64,000 bases of DNA from Pseudomonas brassicacearum (GTDB lineage Bacteria > Pseudomonadota > Gammaproteobacteria > Pseudomonadales > Pseudomonadaceae). Position numbers and translations under genes: made by a program. The stretch lies in assembly GCF_009601685.2 (NCBI RefSeq), contig NZ_CP045701.2, positions 4,774,001-4,838,000 on the forward strand, in the 5' to 3' direction. Positions 21,326 through 29,294 of the stretch are shown here, in pieces (position 1 is the stretch's first letter; every line of letters starts with the position of its first letter). The notes below the pieces were generated by a model that worked only from the letters and a program-made list of their open reading frames with translations, was not told the origin of the DNA and did no database searches.

Positions 21326-23098
21326 TTAATAAGTCCGGACTTTTGGTTCGAAAGTCGGAACAGTCTTCGGCGAGAAGTTCACGGCACGCTTGGCGACGCG
21401 TTTTTCACCCGGGAAGTACAAGGTGTGGCACAGCCAGTTTTCGTCGTCACGGTCTTCGAAGTCTTCGCGAGCGTGGGCACCACGAGACTCTTTACGCACT
21501 TCTGCGGCGATGGCGGTGGCTTCGGCCACTTCCAGCAGGTTCTGCAGTTCCAGCGCTTCGATACGGGCAGTGTTGAACGCCTGCGACTTATCGTTGATCT
21601 TCACGTTGGCGATTCGCTCACGCAATTGCGCCAGCTGGGCAATACCCTTCTGCATGTATTCGCCGGTACGGAATACACCGAAGTAGTTCTGCATGCAGTT
21701 TTGCAACTCGCGACGCAGGGTCGCCACGTCTTCGCCTTCGTTACGCTCGTTCAGAGCGGACAGACGCGCCAGGGCGGCTTCGATGTTGGCGTCGGTGGCA
21801 TCGTCATATTCGATACCGTCGGACAGCGCTTTTTCCAGGTGCAGGCCGGCAGCACGACCGAAGACCACCAGGTCGAGCAACGAGTTGCCGCCCAGGCGGT
21901 TGGCACCGTGGACCGATACGCACGCCACTTCACCCACTGCGAACAGGCCAGGGATGATTTCGTCCACGCCTTCGGCGTTCTGGGTGATCGCCTGGCCGTG
22001 AATGTTGGTGGCAACGCCGCCCATCATATAGTGGCAGGTTGGAACCACTGGAACTGGCGCGACGACCGGGTCGACGTGAGCGAAGGTCTTGGACAGTTCG
22101 CAAATGCCTGGCAGGCGGCTGTGCAGCACTTCCTCGCCCAGGTGGTCGAGCTTGAGCATCACGTGGTCGCCATTCGGACCGCAACCGTTGCCAGCGATGA
22201 TCTCTTTAACCATCGAACGGGCAACCACGTCACGACCGGCAAGGTCCTTGGCGTTCGGAGCATAACGCTCCATGAAACGCTCGCCGTGCTTGTTGATCAG
22301 GTAACCACCTTCACCACGGCAACCTTCGGTCACCAGTACACCGGCGCCGGCGATGCCGGTCGGGTGGAACTGCCACATTTCGATGTCTTGTACCGGCACG
22401 CCAGCACGCAGGGCCATGCCGACGCCGTCACCGGTGTTGATCAGGGCATTGGTGGTGGATGCGTAGATACGGCCTGCACCGCCGGTCGCCAGTACGGTGG
22501 CCTTGGCGCGGATGTAGGTGGTTTCGCCGGTTTCGATGCAGATCGCGATCACACCGACGAAGGCGCCGTCCTGGTTCTTCACCAGGTCAACGGCGTAGTA
22601 CTCGTTCAGGAACGTGGTACCGGCTTTCAGGTTGCCCTGGTACAGGGTGTGCAGCAGTGCGTGACCGGTACGGTCGGACGCCGCGCAAGTACGCGCAGCC
22701 TGGCCGCCCTTGCCGTAGTCCTTGGACTGGCCACCGAACGGACGCTGATAGATACGACCCTGCTCGGTACGCGAGAACGGCATACCCATGTGGTCCAGCT
22801 CGAACACCGCGGCCGGGCCTTCCTGACACATGTATTCGATAGCGTCCTGGTCACCGATGTAGTCGGAACCCTTGACGGTATCGTACATGTGCCAGCGCCA
22901 GTCATCGTTCGGGTCGGCCGAAGCGATGGCGCAGGTGATGCCGCCCTGGGCGGAAACAGTGTGCGAACGCGTCGGGAAAACCTTGGTGATCACGGCAGTC
23001 TTGTGACCGCCCTGTGCCAGTTGCAGCGCTGCGCGCATGCCGGCACCGCCACCACCAATGATGATGGCGTCGAAAGAAATAGTTGGAATGTTAGCCAT
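21326..23098 (-). CDS. sdhA: Succinate dehydrogenase flavoprotein subunit
   Basis: Oxidises succinate to fumarate on covalently bound FAD, anchored to the membrane through SdhB and SdhCD. 590 residues. FAD site [13 protein letters not shown]; flavinylated His in [13 protein letters not shown]; active-site region [11 protein letters not shown] and the substrate-binding CHYMMGG. The gaps to sdhD (3 bp) and sdhB (11 bp) show one transcript. Confidence 0.98.
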   Translation of the reverse strand: MANIPTISFDAIIIGGGGAGMRAALQLAQGGHKTAVITKVFPTRSHTVSAQGGITCAIASADPNDDWRWHMYDTVKGSDYIGDQDAIEYMCQEGPAAVFELDHMGMPFSRTEQGRIYQRPFGGQSKDYGKGGQAARTCAASDRTGHALLHTLYQGNLKAGTTFLNEYYAVDLVKNQDGAFVGVIAICIETGETTYIRAKATVLATGGAGRIYASTTNALINTGDGVGMALRAGVPVQDIEMWQFHPTGIAGAGVLVTEGCRGEGGYLINKHGERFMERYAPNAKDLAGRDVVARSMVKEIIAGNGCGPNGDHVMLKLDHLGEEVLHSRLPGICELSKTFAHVDPVVAPVPVVPTCHYMMGGVATNIHGQAITQNAEGVDEIIPGLFAVGEVACVSVHGANRLGGNSLLDLVVFGRAAGLHLEKALSDGIEYDDATDANIEAALARLSALNERNEGEDVATLRRELQNCMQNYFGVFRTGEYMQKGIAQLAQLRERIANVKINDKSQAFNTARIEALELQNLLEVAEATAIAAEVRKESRGAHAREDFEDRDDENWLCHTLYFPGEKRVAKRAVNFSPKTVPTFEPKVRTY

Positions 23099-23101
23099 GG
23101 A

Positions 23102-23470
23102 TCAGATACCCCAGAGAATCTGCACACCCCAGACGAAGTAAGCGAACATCGCGACGCCGCATACTGCCTGGAAGAGGAAACGTACGGCAGTCGCCGACTT
23201 GCCGAACGCCATTGGCGTCAGGTAGTCGGTCGCGATGGTCCACATGCCGACCCAGGCGTGAGCGCCCAGTGCGACAAGTGCCAGCAGACTGAAGATACGC
23301 ATCCAGTTGTTTGCGAACAGTTCATGCCATTGGGCGTAGCCCAGGCCTGGGTTTGCTACGACATATCCGATCAGGAAGATGAAGTAAGCCGCGAGAACGA
23401 CCGCAGACACACGCTGCGCCATCCAGTCATAGAGGCCCGAACGCGAAAGGTTCGTGACGTTGGTTACCAT
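23102..23470 (-). CDS. sdhD: Succinate dehydrogenase membrane anchor
   Basis: 122 residues with three membrane helices: VSAVVLAAYFIFLIGYVV, FSLLALVALGAHAWVGMW and VRFLFQAVCGVAMFAYFVW. With SdhC it holds heme b and the quinone site; the conserved His lies in ALGAHAWVGM and the Tyr in TDYL. It overlaps the end of sdhC by 7 bp. Confidence 0.96.
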   Translation of the reverse strand: MVTNVTNLSRSGLYDWMAQRVSAVVLAAYFIFLIGYVVANPGLGYAQWHELFANNWMRIFSLLALVALGAHAWVGMWTIATDYLTPMAFGKSATAVRFLFQAVCGVAMFAYFVWGVQILWGI

Positions 23471-23838
23471 ATCCAGACTCCTGCCAGAACGATCAGCACC
23501 GCAGACACGGCGATAATGATTTTCGAGCCCAGCTTGCCGCCTTCCAGCGTCTCACCGATGCCCATGTCCATGATCAAGTGGCGCACACCGGCAACCAAGT
23601 GATACAGCAAGGCGGACAGGATGCCCCAAATCACTAGCTTGGCTAGCGGACTGGTCAGACACGCTTTCACCTGACCGAAGCCTTCTTCCGAATCGAGCGA
23701 CTTGTCCAATGCATAAAGCATGATGGCCAGGCTGACGAAGAGAATGACACCGGAAATACGGTGAAGAATGGACGTGTAAGCAGTGACTGGGAGTTTGATG
23801 GTCCTTAGGTCTAGGTTTACAGGTCGTTGGCTTTTCAC
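23464..23838 (-). CDS. sdhC: Succinate dehydrogenase cytochrome b556 subunit
   Basis: Large membrane anchor, about 124 residues with three helices; family mark SILHRISGVILF, and the heme-ligand His in LLYHLVAGVRHLIMDMG. First gene of the operon. The start is uncertain. I use the GTG before KSQRPVN. The codons just upstream read KKA in frame, as in longer annotated SdhC proteins, but an earlier GTG is out of frame across a run of eight A. An in-frame non-standard start further upstream is possible. Confidence 0.9.
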   Translation of the reverse strand: MKSQRPVNLDLRTIKLPVTAYTSILHRISGVILFVSLAIMLYALDKSLDSEEGFGQVKACLTSPLAKLVIWGILSALLYHLVAGVRHLIMDMGIGETLEGGKLGSKIIIAVSAVLIVLAGVWIW

Positions 23839-23974
23839 GGCTTTTTTTTCACACTGAAGAGCCCCTAACAATCAGGGCAAAGTTGTTGGGGCGCGCACTG
23901 GTCAGGTACTCACCACCCAGGGAGTGACGACCCCCAAGAAAGCAGGCCCAAAAGCCCCTGGCGGTCGGTGGCCG

Positions 23975-24003
23975 AGTATAGACAGTTAGGCTACTAATGA
24001 CAA
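23975..24003 (-). promoter_or_regulatory. sigma70-type promoter of the sdh-suc operon
   Basis: On the minus strand, TTGTCA (24003-23998), a 17-bp spacer and TATACT (23980-23975), about 137 bp before the sdhC start. Both boxes are close to consensus. Confidence 0.65.
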
Positions 24004-24117
24004 CGCGTTCACCTTCCCCTAATAGCGCATTGCACATATGAGGCAAAAGGCGTAAACGGCAGGCAATTTCGCGGAAAAAGTCCGGTTAAAGCCTTCTGGA
24101 GCAAGACTTTAGGCAAA

Positions 24118-24145
24118 TTGACTTTCGAATTTATCTCACTATAGT
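24118..24145 (+). promoter_or_regulatory. sigma70-type promoter of gltA
   Basis: TTGACT (24118-24123), 16-bp spacer, TATAGT (24140-24145), leaving a leader of about 50 bases. It is 115 bp from and divergent to the sdh promoter, so one bound regulator could affect both. Confidence 0.7.
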
Positions 24146-24203
24146 GGTGCGGGCCCTGCGTGGGGGGTCTGTCTGATGATTTCAAGCATTAATAGGAGGC
24201 CAC

Positions 24204-25493
24204 ATGGCTGACAAAAAAGCGCAGTTGATCATCGAGGGCGCAGCCCCCGTCGAGCTGCCCATTTTAACCGGCACCGTTGGTCCCGATGTAATCGACGTAC
24301 GGGGCCTGACGGCCACGGGCCGTTTCACCTTCGACCCAGGTTTCATGTCGACCGCCTCGTGCGAGTCGAAAATCACCTATATCGACGGCGACAACGGCAT
24401 CCTGCTGCACCGCGGCTACCCGATCGAGCAACTGGCTGAAAAATCGGACTACCTGGAAACCTGCTACCTGCTGCTCAATGGCGAGCTGCCAACCGCAGAG
24501 CAAAAGGCCCAGTTCGTCAGCACCGTGAAGAACCACACCATGGTTCACGAGCAGTTGAAGACCTTCTTCAACGGCTTCCGTCGCGATGCCCACCCGATGG
24601 CCGTCATGTGCGGCGTTGTCGGCGCCCTCTCGGCCTTCTACCACGACTCCCTGGACATCAATAACCCCCAGCATCGCGAGATCTCGGCGATCCGCCTGGT
24701 GGCGAAGATGCCGACCCTGGCAGCCATGGTCTACAAGTACTCCATGGGCCAGCCCATGATGTACCCGCGCAACGACCTGACCTATGCAGAGAACTTCCTG
24801 CATATGATGTTCAACACCCCGTGCGAGATCAAACCGATCAGCCCGGTGCTCGCCAAGGCCATGGACCGGATCTTCATCCTCCATGCCGACCACGAGCAGA
24901 ACGCCTCCACGTCCACCGTGCGCCTGGCCGGCTCCTCGGGTGCCAACCCGTTTGCCTGTATCGCTGCCGGTATCGCCGCACTCTGGGGCCCAGCCCACGG
25001 CGGTGCCAACGAAGCGGTACTGACCATGCTCGATGAAATCGGTGATGTCTCGAACATCGACAAGTTCATCGCCAAGGCCAAGGACAAGAACGATCCGTTC
25101 AAACTGATGGGCTTCGGTCACCGGGTCTACAAGAACCGCGACCCTCGCGCCACCGTCATGAAGCAGACCTGCGACGAAGTGCTCAAGGAACTGGGGATCA
25201 AGAATGATCCGCAACTCGAACTGGCCATGCGCCTGGAAGAGATCGCCCTGACCGATCCGTACTTCATCGAGCGCTCGCTGTACCCGAACGTCGACTTCTA
25301 CTCGGGGATCATCCTCAAGGCGATCGGCATTCCAACCAGCATGTTCACCGTGATCTTCGCCCTGGCGCGGACCGTGGGCTGGATCTCCCACTGGAAGGAA
25401 ATGCTCTCCAGCCCGTACAAGATCGGCCGCCCGCGCCAGCTGTACACCGGCTACGAGTCGCGTGACCTCACCAAGCTGGAAGACCGCAAGTAA
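24204..25493 (+). CDS. gltA: Citrate synthase, type II
   Basis: Condenses oxaloacetate and acetyl-CoA to citrate in the cytosol. 429 residues, the length of the hexameric NADH-sensitive Gram-negative type. Catalytic residues are in [10 protein letters not shown] (His), [14 protein letters not shown] (His) and YPNVDFYSG (Asp). An AGGAGG ribosome site precedes the ATG. It is divergent from sdhC and has its own terminator. Confidence 0.98.
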   Translation: MADKKAQLIIEGAAPVELPILTGTVGPDVIDVRGLTATGRFTFDPGFMSTASCESKITYIDGDNGILLHRGYPIEQLAEKSDYLETCYLLLNGELPTAEQKAQFVSTVKNHTMVHEQLKTFFNGFRRDAHPMAVMCGVVGALSAFYHDSLDINNPQHREISAIRLVAKMPTLAAMVYKYSMGQPMMYPRNDLTYAENFLHMMFNTPCEIKPISPVLAKAMDRIFILHADHEQNASTSTVRLAGSSGANPFACIAAGIAALWGPAHGGANEAVLTMLDEIGDVSNIDKFIAKAKDKNDPFKLMGFGHRVYKNRDPRATVMKQTCDEVLKELGIKNDPQLELAMRLEEIALTDPYFIERSLYPNVDFYSGIILKAIGIPTSMFTVIFALARTVGWISHWKEMLSSPYKIGRPRQLYTGYESRDLTKLEDRK

Positions 25494-25528
25494 GGCCTGC
25501 CTTGCGATAGGTTCAAAGCGGTACTGAA

Positions 25529-25570
25529 ACAGCCCCTGCTTCTTATATAAGAGCGGGGGCTGTTTTGTTT
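25529..25570 (+). terminator. Terminator after gltA
   Basis: A 12-bp stem with one wobble (ACAGCCCCTGCT with AGCGGGGGCTGT) followed by TTTTGTTT. Confidence 0.9.
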
Positions 25571-25614
25571 GGGCCTCTTTTCATCTGATCCGGAAGCTGT
25601 ATTGGCTGACCCGA

Positions 25615-25687
25615 CGCCATCGCGAGCAAGCTCGCTCCCACAGAGTGAACGCATTCCAAGGTGGGAGCGGGCTTGCTCGCGAAGGCG
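25615..25687. repeat. REP pair between gltA and actP
   Basis: Two inverse arms of the GTGGGAGC family in the tail-out arrangement (CGCGAGCAAGCTCGCTCCCA ... GTGGGAGCGGGCTTGCTCGC), between two convergent terminators. Confidence 0.85.
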
Positions 25688-25714
25688 TCATTACTCCCAT
25701 CACCGTTATCGCGC

Positions 25715-25750
25715 ACAAAAAAATACCCCAGCCTCTCGACCGGGGTATTT
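25715..25750 (-). terminator. Terminator after actP
   Basis: Stem AAATACCCC/GGGGTATTT with a run of seven T in the minus direction. Confidence 0.88.
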
Positions 25751-25783
25751 CTTCAAACACAACGCTTACAGCTTACTGGCGCA

Positions 25784-27442
25784 TCAGTGGCTAACCGCCC
25801 CACTCGCCCCCAGGCCAGTCTGCGAACGCACGAACTGCGGGAAGAACAGCGCCCGCTCGTTTACCCCTTCAGCCGACTTGTCGGTGATGGAGAAGAACCA
25901 GATGCCGACGAAGGCGATGGCCATCGAGAACAGCGCCGGGTACTCATACGGGAAGATCGCCTTCTCGTGACCCATGATCTGCACCCAGATGGTCGGACCA
26001 AGCACCATCAGGCCCACGGCACTGACCAGGCCCAACCAGCCGCCAATCATGGCGCCACGGGTGGTCAGCTTTTTCCAATACATCGAAAGCAGCAGTACCG
26101 GGAAGTTGCAGCTCGCCGCGATGGAGAACGCCAGGCCCACCATGAACGCGATGTTCTGCTTCTCGAACAGGATGCCCAGGCCGATCGCCAGCACCGCCAG
26201 GGCGATGGTGGTGATTTTCGAGACGCGAATCTCGTCCTTCTCGTTGGCCTTGCCTTTCTTGATCACGCTGGCATACAGGTCATGGGACACCGCCGAGGCA
26301 CCGGCCAGGGTCAGGCCCGCGACGACCGCCAGGATGGTGGCGAAGGCTACGGCCGAGATGAAGCCCAGGAAGATACTGCCGCCCACCGCGTTGGCCAGGT
26401 GCACCGCCGCCATGTTGTTGCCGCCAAGCAAGGCACCTGCCGCGTCCTTGAAGGCCGGGTTGGTGCTGACCAGCAGGATCGCGCCGAAGCCGATGATGAA
26501 GGTCAGGATGTAGAAGTAACCGATGAAGCCAGTGGCATACAGCACGCTCTTGCGCGCTTCCTTGGCGTCGCTCACGGTGAAGAAGCGCATCAGGATATGC
26601 GGCAGGCCAGCAGTACCGAACATCAGTGCCAGGCCCAGGGAGAAGGCCGAGACCGGATCCTTCACCAAGCCGCCAGGGCTCATGATCGCCTCGCCTTTAG
26701 GGTGCACCTTGATCGCTTCGGAAAACAGCATGTTGAAGTCGAAGTTGACGTGCTTCATGACCATCAGGGCCATGAACGATGCGCCCGACAGCAACAGCAC
26801 CGCCTTGATGATCTGTACCCAAGTGGTAGCCAACATGCCGCCGAACAGCACATAAAGGCACATCAGGATACCCACCAGGACCACCGCGACGTGATAGTCC
26901 AGGCCGAACAGCAACTGGATCAGCTTGCCGGCACCGACCATTTGCGCGATCAGGTAGAACGCCACCACGACCAGCGAGCCGCAGGCGGACAGACTGCGGA
27001 TCTGGGTTTGCCCCAGGCGATAGGACGCCACGTCGGCAAAGGTGTATTTACCCAGGTTGCGCAAGCGTTCAGCGATCAGGAACAGAATGATCGGCCAGCC
27101 CACCAGGAAGCCGATCGAGTAGATCAGGCCGTCGTAGCCGGAGGCGAACACCAGTGCGGAGATCCCCAGGAAGGACGCCGCCGACATGTAGTCGCCCGCG
27201 ATGGCCAAGCCATTCTGGAAGCCGGTGATCTTGCCACCCGCTGCATAGTAGTCGGCCGCCGAATTGTTTTTCTTGGACGCCCAGTAGGTGATATATAAAG
27301 TCGCGCCGACGAAGACCACGAACATCAGGATAGCCGCGACGTTGAGGGGCTGTTTCTGCACGGCACCGGTAAGGGCTTCAGCCGCCCAGGCGCCCGGGGC
27401 GAACGCCGCGATGCTCAAAAGAGCCAGTAGACGCCGGATCAT
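25784..27442 (-). CDS. actP: Cation/acetate symporter ActP
   Basis: A sodium:solute symporter-family permease for acetate and similar short acids. 552 residues, an N-terminal signal-like segment and about thirteen membrane helices. Family marks are [26 protein letters not shown] (read as two motifs) and [13 protein letters not shown]. Its ATG overlaps the stop of the DUF485 gene before it. This pairing, with a betaine-binding gene beside it, matches PA3234-PA3236 of P. aeruginosa as I remember it. Confidence 0.95.
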   Translation of the reverse strand: MIRRLLALLSIAAFAPGAWAAEALTGAVQKQPLNVAAILMFVVFVGATLYITYWASKKNNSAADYYAAGGKITGFQNGLAIAGDYMSAASFLGISALVFASGYDGLIYSIGFLVGWPIILFLIAERLRNLGKYTFADVASYRLGQTQIRSLSACGSLVVVAFYLIAQMVGAGKLIQLLFGLDYHVAVVLVGILMCLYVLFGGMLATTWVQIIKAVLLLSGASFMALMVMKHVNFDFNMLFSEAIKVHPKGEAIMSPGGLVKDPVSAFSLGLALMFGTAGLPHILMRFFTVSDAKEARKSVLYATGFIGYFYILTFIIGFGAILLVSTNPAFKDAAGALLGGNNMAAVHLANAVGGSIFLGFISAVAFATILAVVAGLTLAGASAVSHDLYASVIKKGKANEKDEIRVSKITTIALAVLAIGLGILFEKQNIAFMVGLAFSIAASCNFPVLLLSMYWKKLTTRGAMIGGWLGLVSAVGLMVLGPTIWVQIMGHEKAIFPYEYPALFSMAIAFVGIWFFSITDKSAEGVNERALFFPQFVRSQTGLGASGAVSH

Positions 27443-27750
27443 TGCTGAGCCTCCTTGAGAATCGCATTGTTCAGGTCGTCGAACTCGCCGTTGGCGCGCC
27501 GTACGTAGATGCCGGTCAGGACGAAGGCCGAGACAATCAGGCCGACACCGATGGGAATGCCCCAGGTGATGGTGGACTCAGGCGATATCTTGGCCCCGAG
27601 AATGTGTGGCCCGTAGGCGATCAGAAGAATGAAGCCGGAATACAGCCCAAGCATGATCGCCGAGAGAATCCAGGCGAACTTTTCTCTTTTTCTCACCAGC
27701 TCCTTGAAGCGCGGGCTGTTTTGAATAGAGAGGTAAATGCTGTCGTTCAT
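27439..27750 (-). CDS. DUF485 inner-membrane protein, ActP partner
   Basis: 103 residues with two membrane helices ([22 protein letters not shown] and [22 protein letters not shown]). DUF485 proteins (YjcH in E. coli) are encoded just before ActP-type symporters. The 4-bp overlap with actP supports co-translation. Its biochemical role is not known; a structural or regulatory part in acetate uptake is inferred from linkage only. Confidence 0.92.
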   Translation of the reverse strand: MNDSIYLSIQNSPRFKELVRKREKFAWILSAIMLGLYSGFILLIAYGPHILGAKISPESTITWGIPIGVGLIVSAFVLTGIYVRRANGEFDDLNNAILKEAQQ

Positions 27751-27884
27751 TGTTTTTATCCTCGCAGCACAGATTTAATTGGAACGACCCTACTCTATGC
27801 GGCTCAAGGCCAGGTTCCAGACGACCTTAGTATTAGAACGATATGACAGCGCTGCCCGTTTCCCGCACATTTGCGCAATGACCT

Positions 27885-27974
27885 CTGTGGGAGCGGGCTT
27901 GCTCGCGAATGCAGAGTGTCAGTCAACACATGGTTAACTGACAAAACGCCTTCGCGAGCAAGCCCGCTCCCACA
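27885..27974. repeat. REP pair between DUF485 and betX
   Basis: Arms GTGGGAGCGGGCTTGCTCGC and its inverse, 90 bp end to end. It fills the region upstream of the actP operon. Confidence 0.88.
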
Positions 27975-28008
27975 GGGACTTGCGCAAGACTAAGAATCCG
28001 CACGCACA

Positions 28009-28042
28009 AAAAAACCGCATGACGCAAGGTCATGCGGTTTTT
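28009..28042 (-). terminator. Terminator after betX
   Basis: A 13-bp stem (AAAACCGCATGAC and its complement), short loop, T run in the minus direction. Confidence 0.92.
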
Positions 28043-28064
28043 CGCAACAGCTAAACCAGGCTGA

Positions 28065-28919
28065 TTACTTGCCGGTCCACTCCTTTACGCGATCCGGGTG
28101 CTTGGCAACCCAGTCCTTGGCAGCGGCGTCAGGCTTGGCACCCTCCTGGATCGCCAGCATGACTTCGCCGATTTCGTCTTTCGAAGCCCATTGGAATTTC
28201 TTCAGGAACGCGACCACTTCCGGCGCCTTGGCCTCCAGCTCTTTGCTGCCGATGCTGTTCACAGTTTCAGCCGCGCCATAGATGCCTTTCGGGTCTTCCA
28301 AAAAGCGCAGTTTCCACTTGGCGAACATCCAGTGCGGCACCCAACCGGTGACGGCGATGGATTCGTTTTTCTTCTCGGCACGGGTCAGCTCGGCGATCAT
28401 GCCGGCACCGGAACTGGCCTTGAGTTGATAGCCGGTCAGGTCGTAATCCTTGATTGCCTGTTCGGTCTTGAGCATCACACCTGAACCGGCGTCGATGCCA
28501 ACGATGCGCTTCTTGAAGGAGTCGTCGGTTTTCAGATCCTCGATCGACTTGGCCTTGACGTACTCCGGCACGATCAGGCCGATTTTTGCGTCCTTGAAAT
28601 TGGGGCCGTAGTCGACCACCTGGTCCTTGTTCTTCGTCCAATAGTCGCCGTGAGTCACCGGCAGCCAGGCCGAAAGCATCGCGTCGAGTTTACCGGTGGC
28701 CACGCCCTGCCACATGATCCCGGTCGCGACCGCTTGCAGCTTCACGTCGTAGCCAAGCTTCTGCTGGATGACTTCGGCGGCCACGTGAGTGGTCGCGACA
28801 CTGTCGGACCAGCCGTCAACGTAACCGATGCTCAAGGTTTTGTTTTCGGCACTGGCCAAGGTGGAGCTGATCGCCAGCACCAGTGCGGCACCTGCGCCCA
28901 AGAGTCGTCGCATCTTCAT
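28065..28919 (-). CDS. betX: Glycine betaine-type ABC substrate-binding protein
   Basis: A periplasmic OpuAC-family binding protein of 284 residues with a signal peptide (MKMRRLLGAGAALVLAI, cleavage near ASA-EN). Mature motifs typical of quaternary-amine binders are SIGYVDGWSDSVATTHV, DAMLSAWLPVTHGDYW, the GSGVMLKTEQAIKDY segment and TGWVPHWMF. The aromatic residues (Trp, Tyr) would form the ligand box. No ATPase or permease gene is near, so it must use a distant one. The symbol rests on remembered synteny with PA3236 next to actP. GGGGAAG lies before the ATG. Confidence 0.85.
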   Translation of the reverse strand: MKMRRLLGAGAALVLAISSTLASAENKTLSIGYVDGWSDSVATTHVAAEVIQQKLGYDVKLQAVATGIMWQGVATGKLDAMLSAWLPVTHGDYWTKNKDQVVDYGPNFKDAKIGLIVPEYVKAKSIEDLKTDDSFKKRIVGIDAGSGVMLKTEQAIKDYDLTGYQLKASSGAGMIAELTRAEKKNESIAVTGWVPHWMFAKWKLRFLEDPKGIYGAAETVNSIGSKELEAKAPEVVAFLKKFQWASKDEIGEVMLAIQEGAKPDAAAKDWVAKHPDRVKEWTGK

Positions 28920-29230
28920 CGTTACTTCCCCGAAAGTGCTGCGCCCGGCGGATGTCGGGCAGCGTGAACGTATTGTTATGGTGCACAGCGCCCCCATCAC
29001 GCTCGCCTGCAAACCGGTTCGAACGCCAGTGGAGTACTGACTCGTTGATCATCAACCTGCGCTGATCTGGAACCTGCTCTGCCTGCGACGTTGAAGCAAC
29101 GAGAAACGACATCAGAAAGCCATTAACTGCGTTCGAGAAAGTACTCTAGGGAAAAGATGCGGTCTGTGGTATCGCGAAGCTGAGTGCGGGTTGCCAGGAG
29201 CAGGGTTTGGCGAGCCGGCCGGCCAAGCTA

Positions 29231-29262
29231 TAAAAAGCCTGCTCCCATGCTGAGGAGCAGGC
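29231..29262 (-). terminator. Terminator after the Rhs toxin gene
   Basis: Stem GCCTGCTCC/GGAGCAGGC followed by TTTTTATA in the minus direction, about 32 bp after the stop codon. Confidence 0.85.
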
Positions 29263-29294
29263 ATTGCGATAGGTGAGCAACAACTGGCCACTGA

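Noticed and set aside
21425..23602. A 725-residue open frame opposite sdhA
   Set aside because: The same kind of shadow; composition follows the reverse complement of sdhA.
25661..27298. A 545-residue open frame opposite actP
   Set aside because: His/Gln/Asp-rich shadow of actP that also runs through a REP and a terminator.
29063..29294. Immunity gene next to the Rhs toxin
   Set aside because: Only a terminator and the betX upstream region are there; no coding frame of fitting size exists on either side of the toxin.
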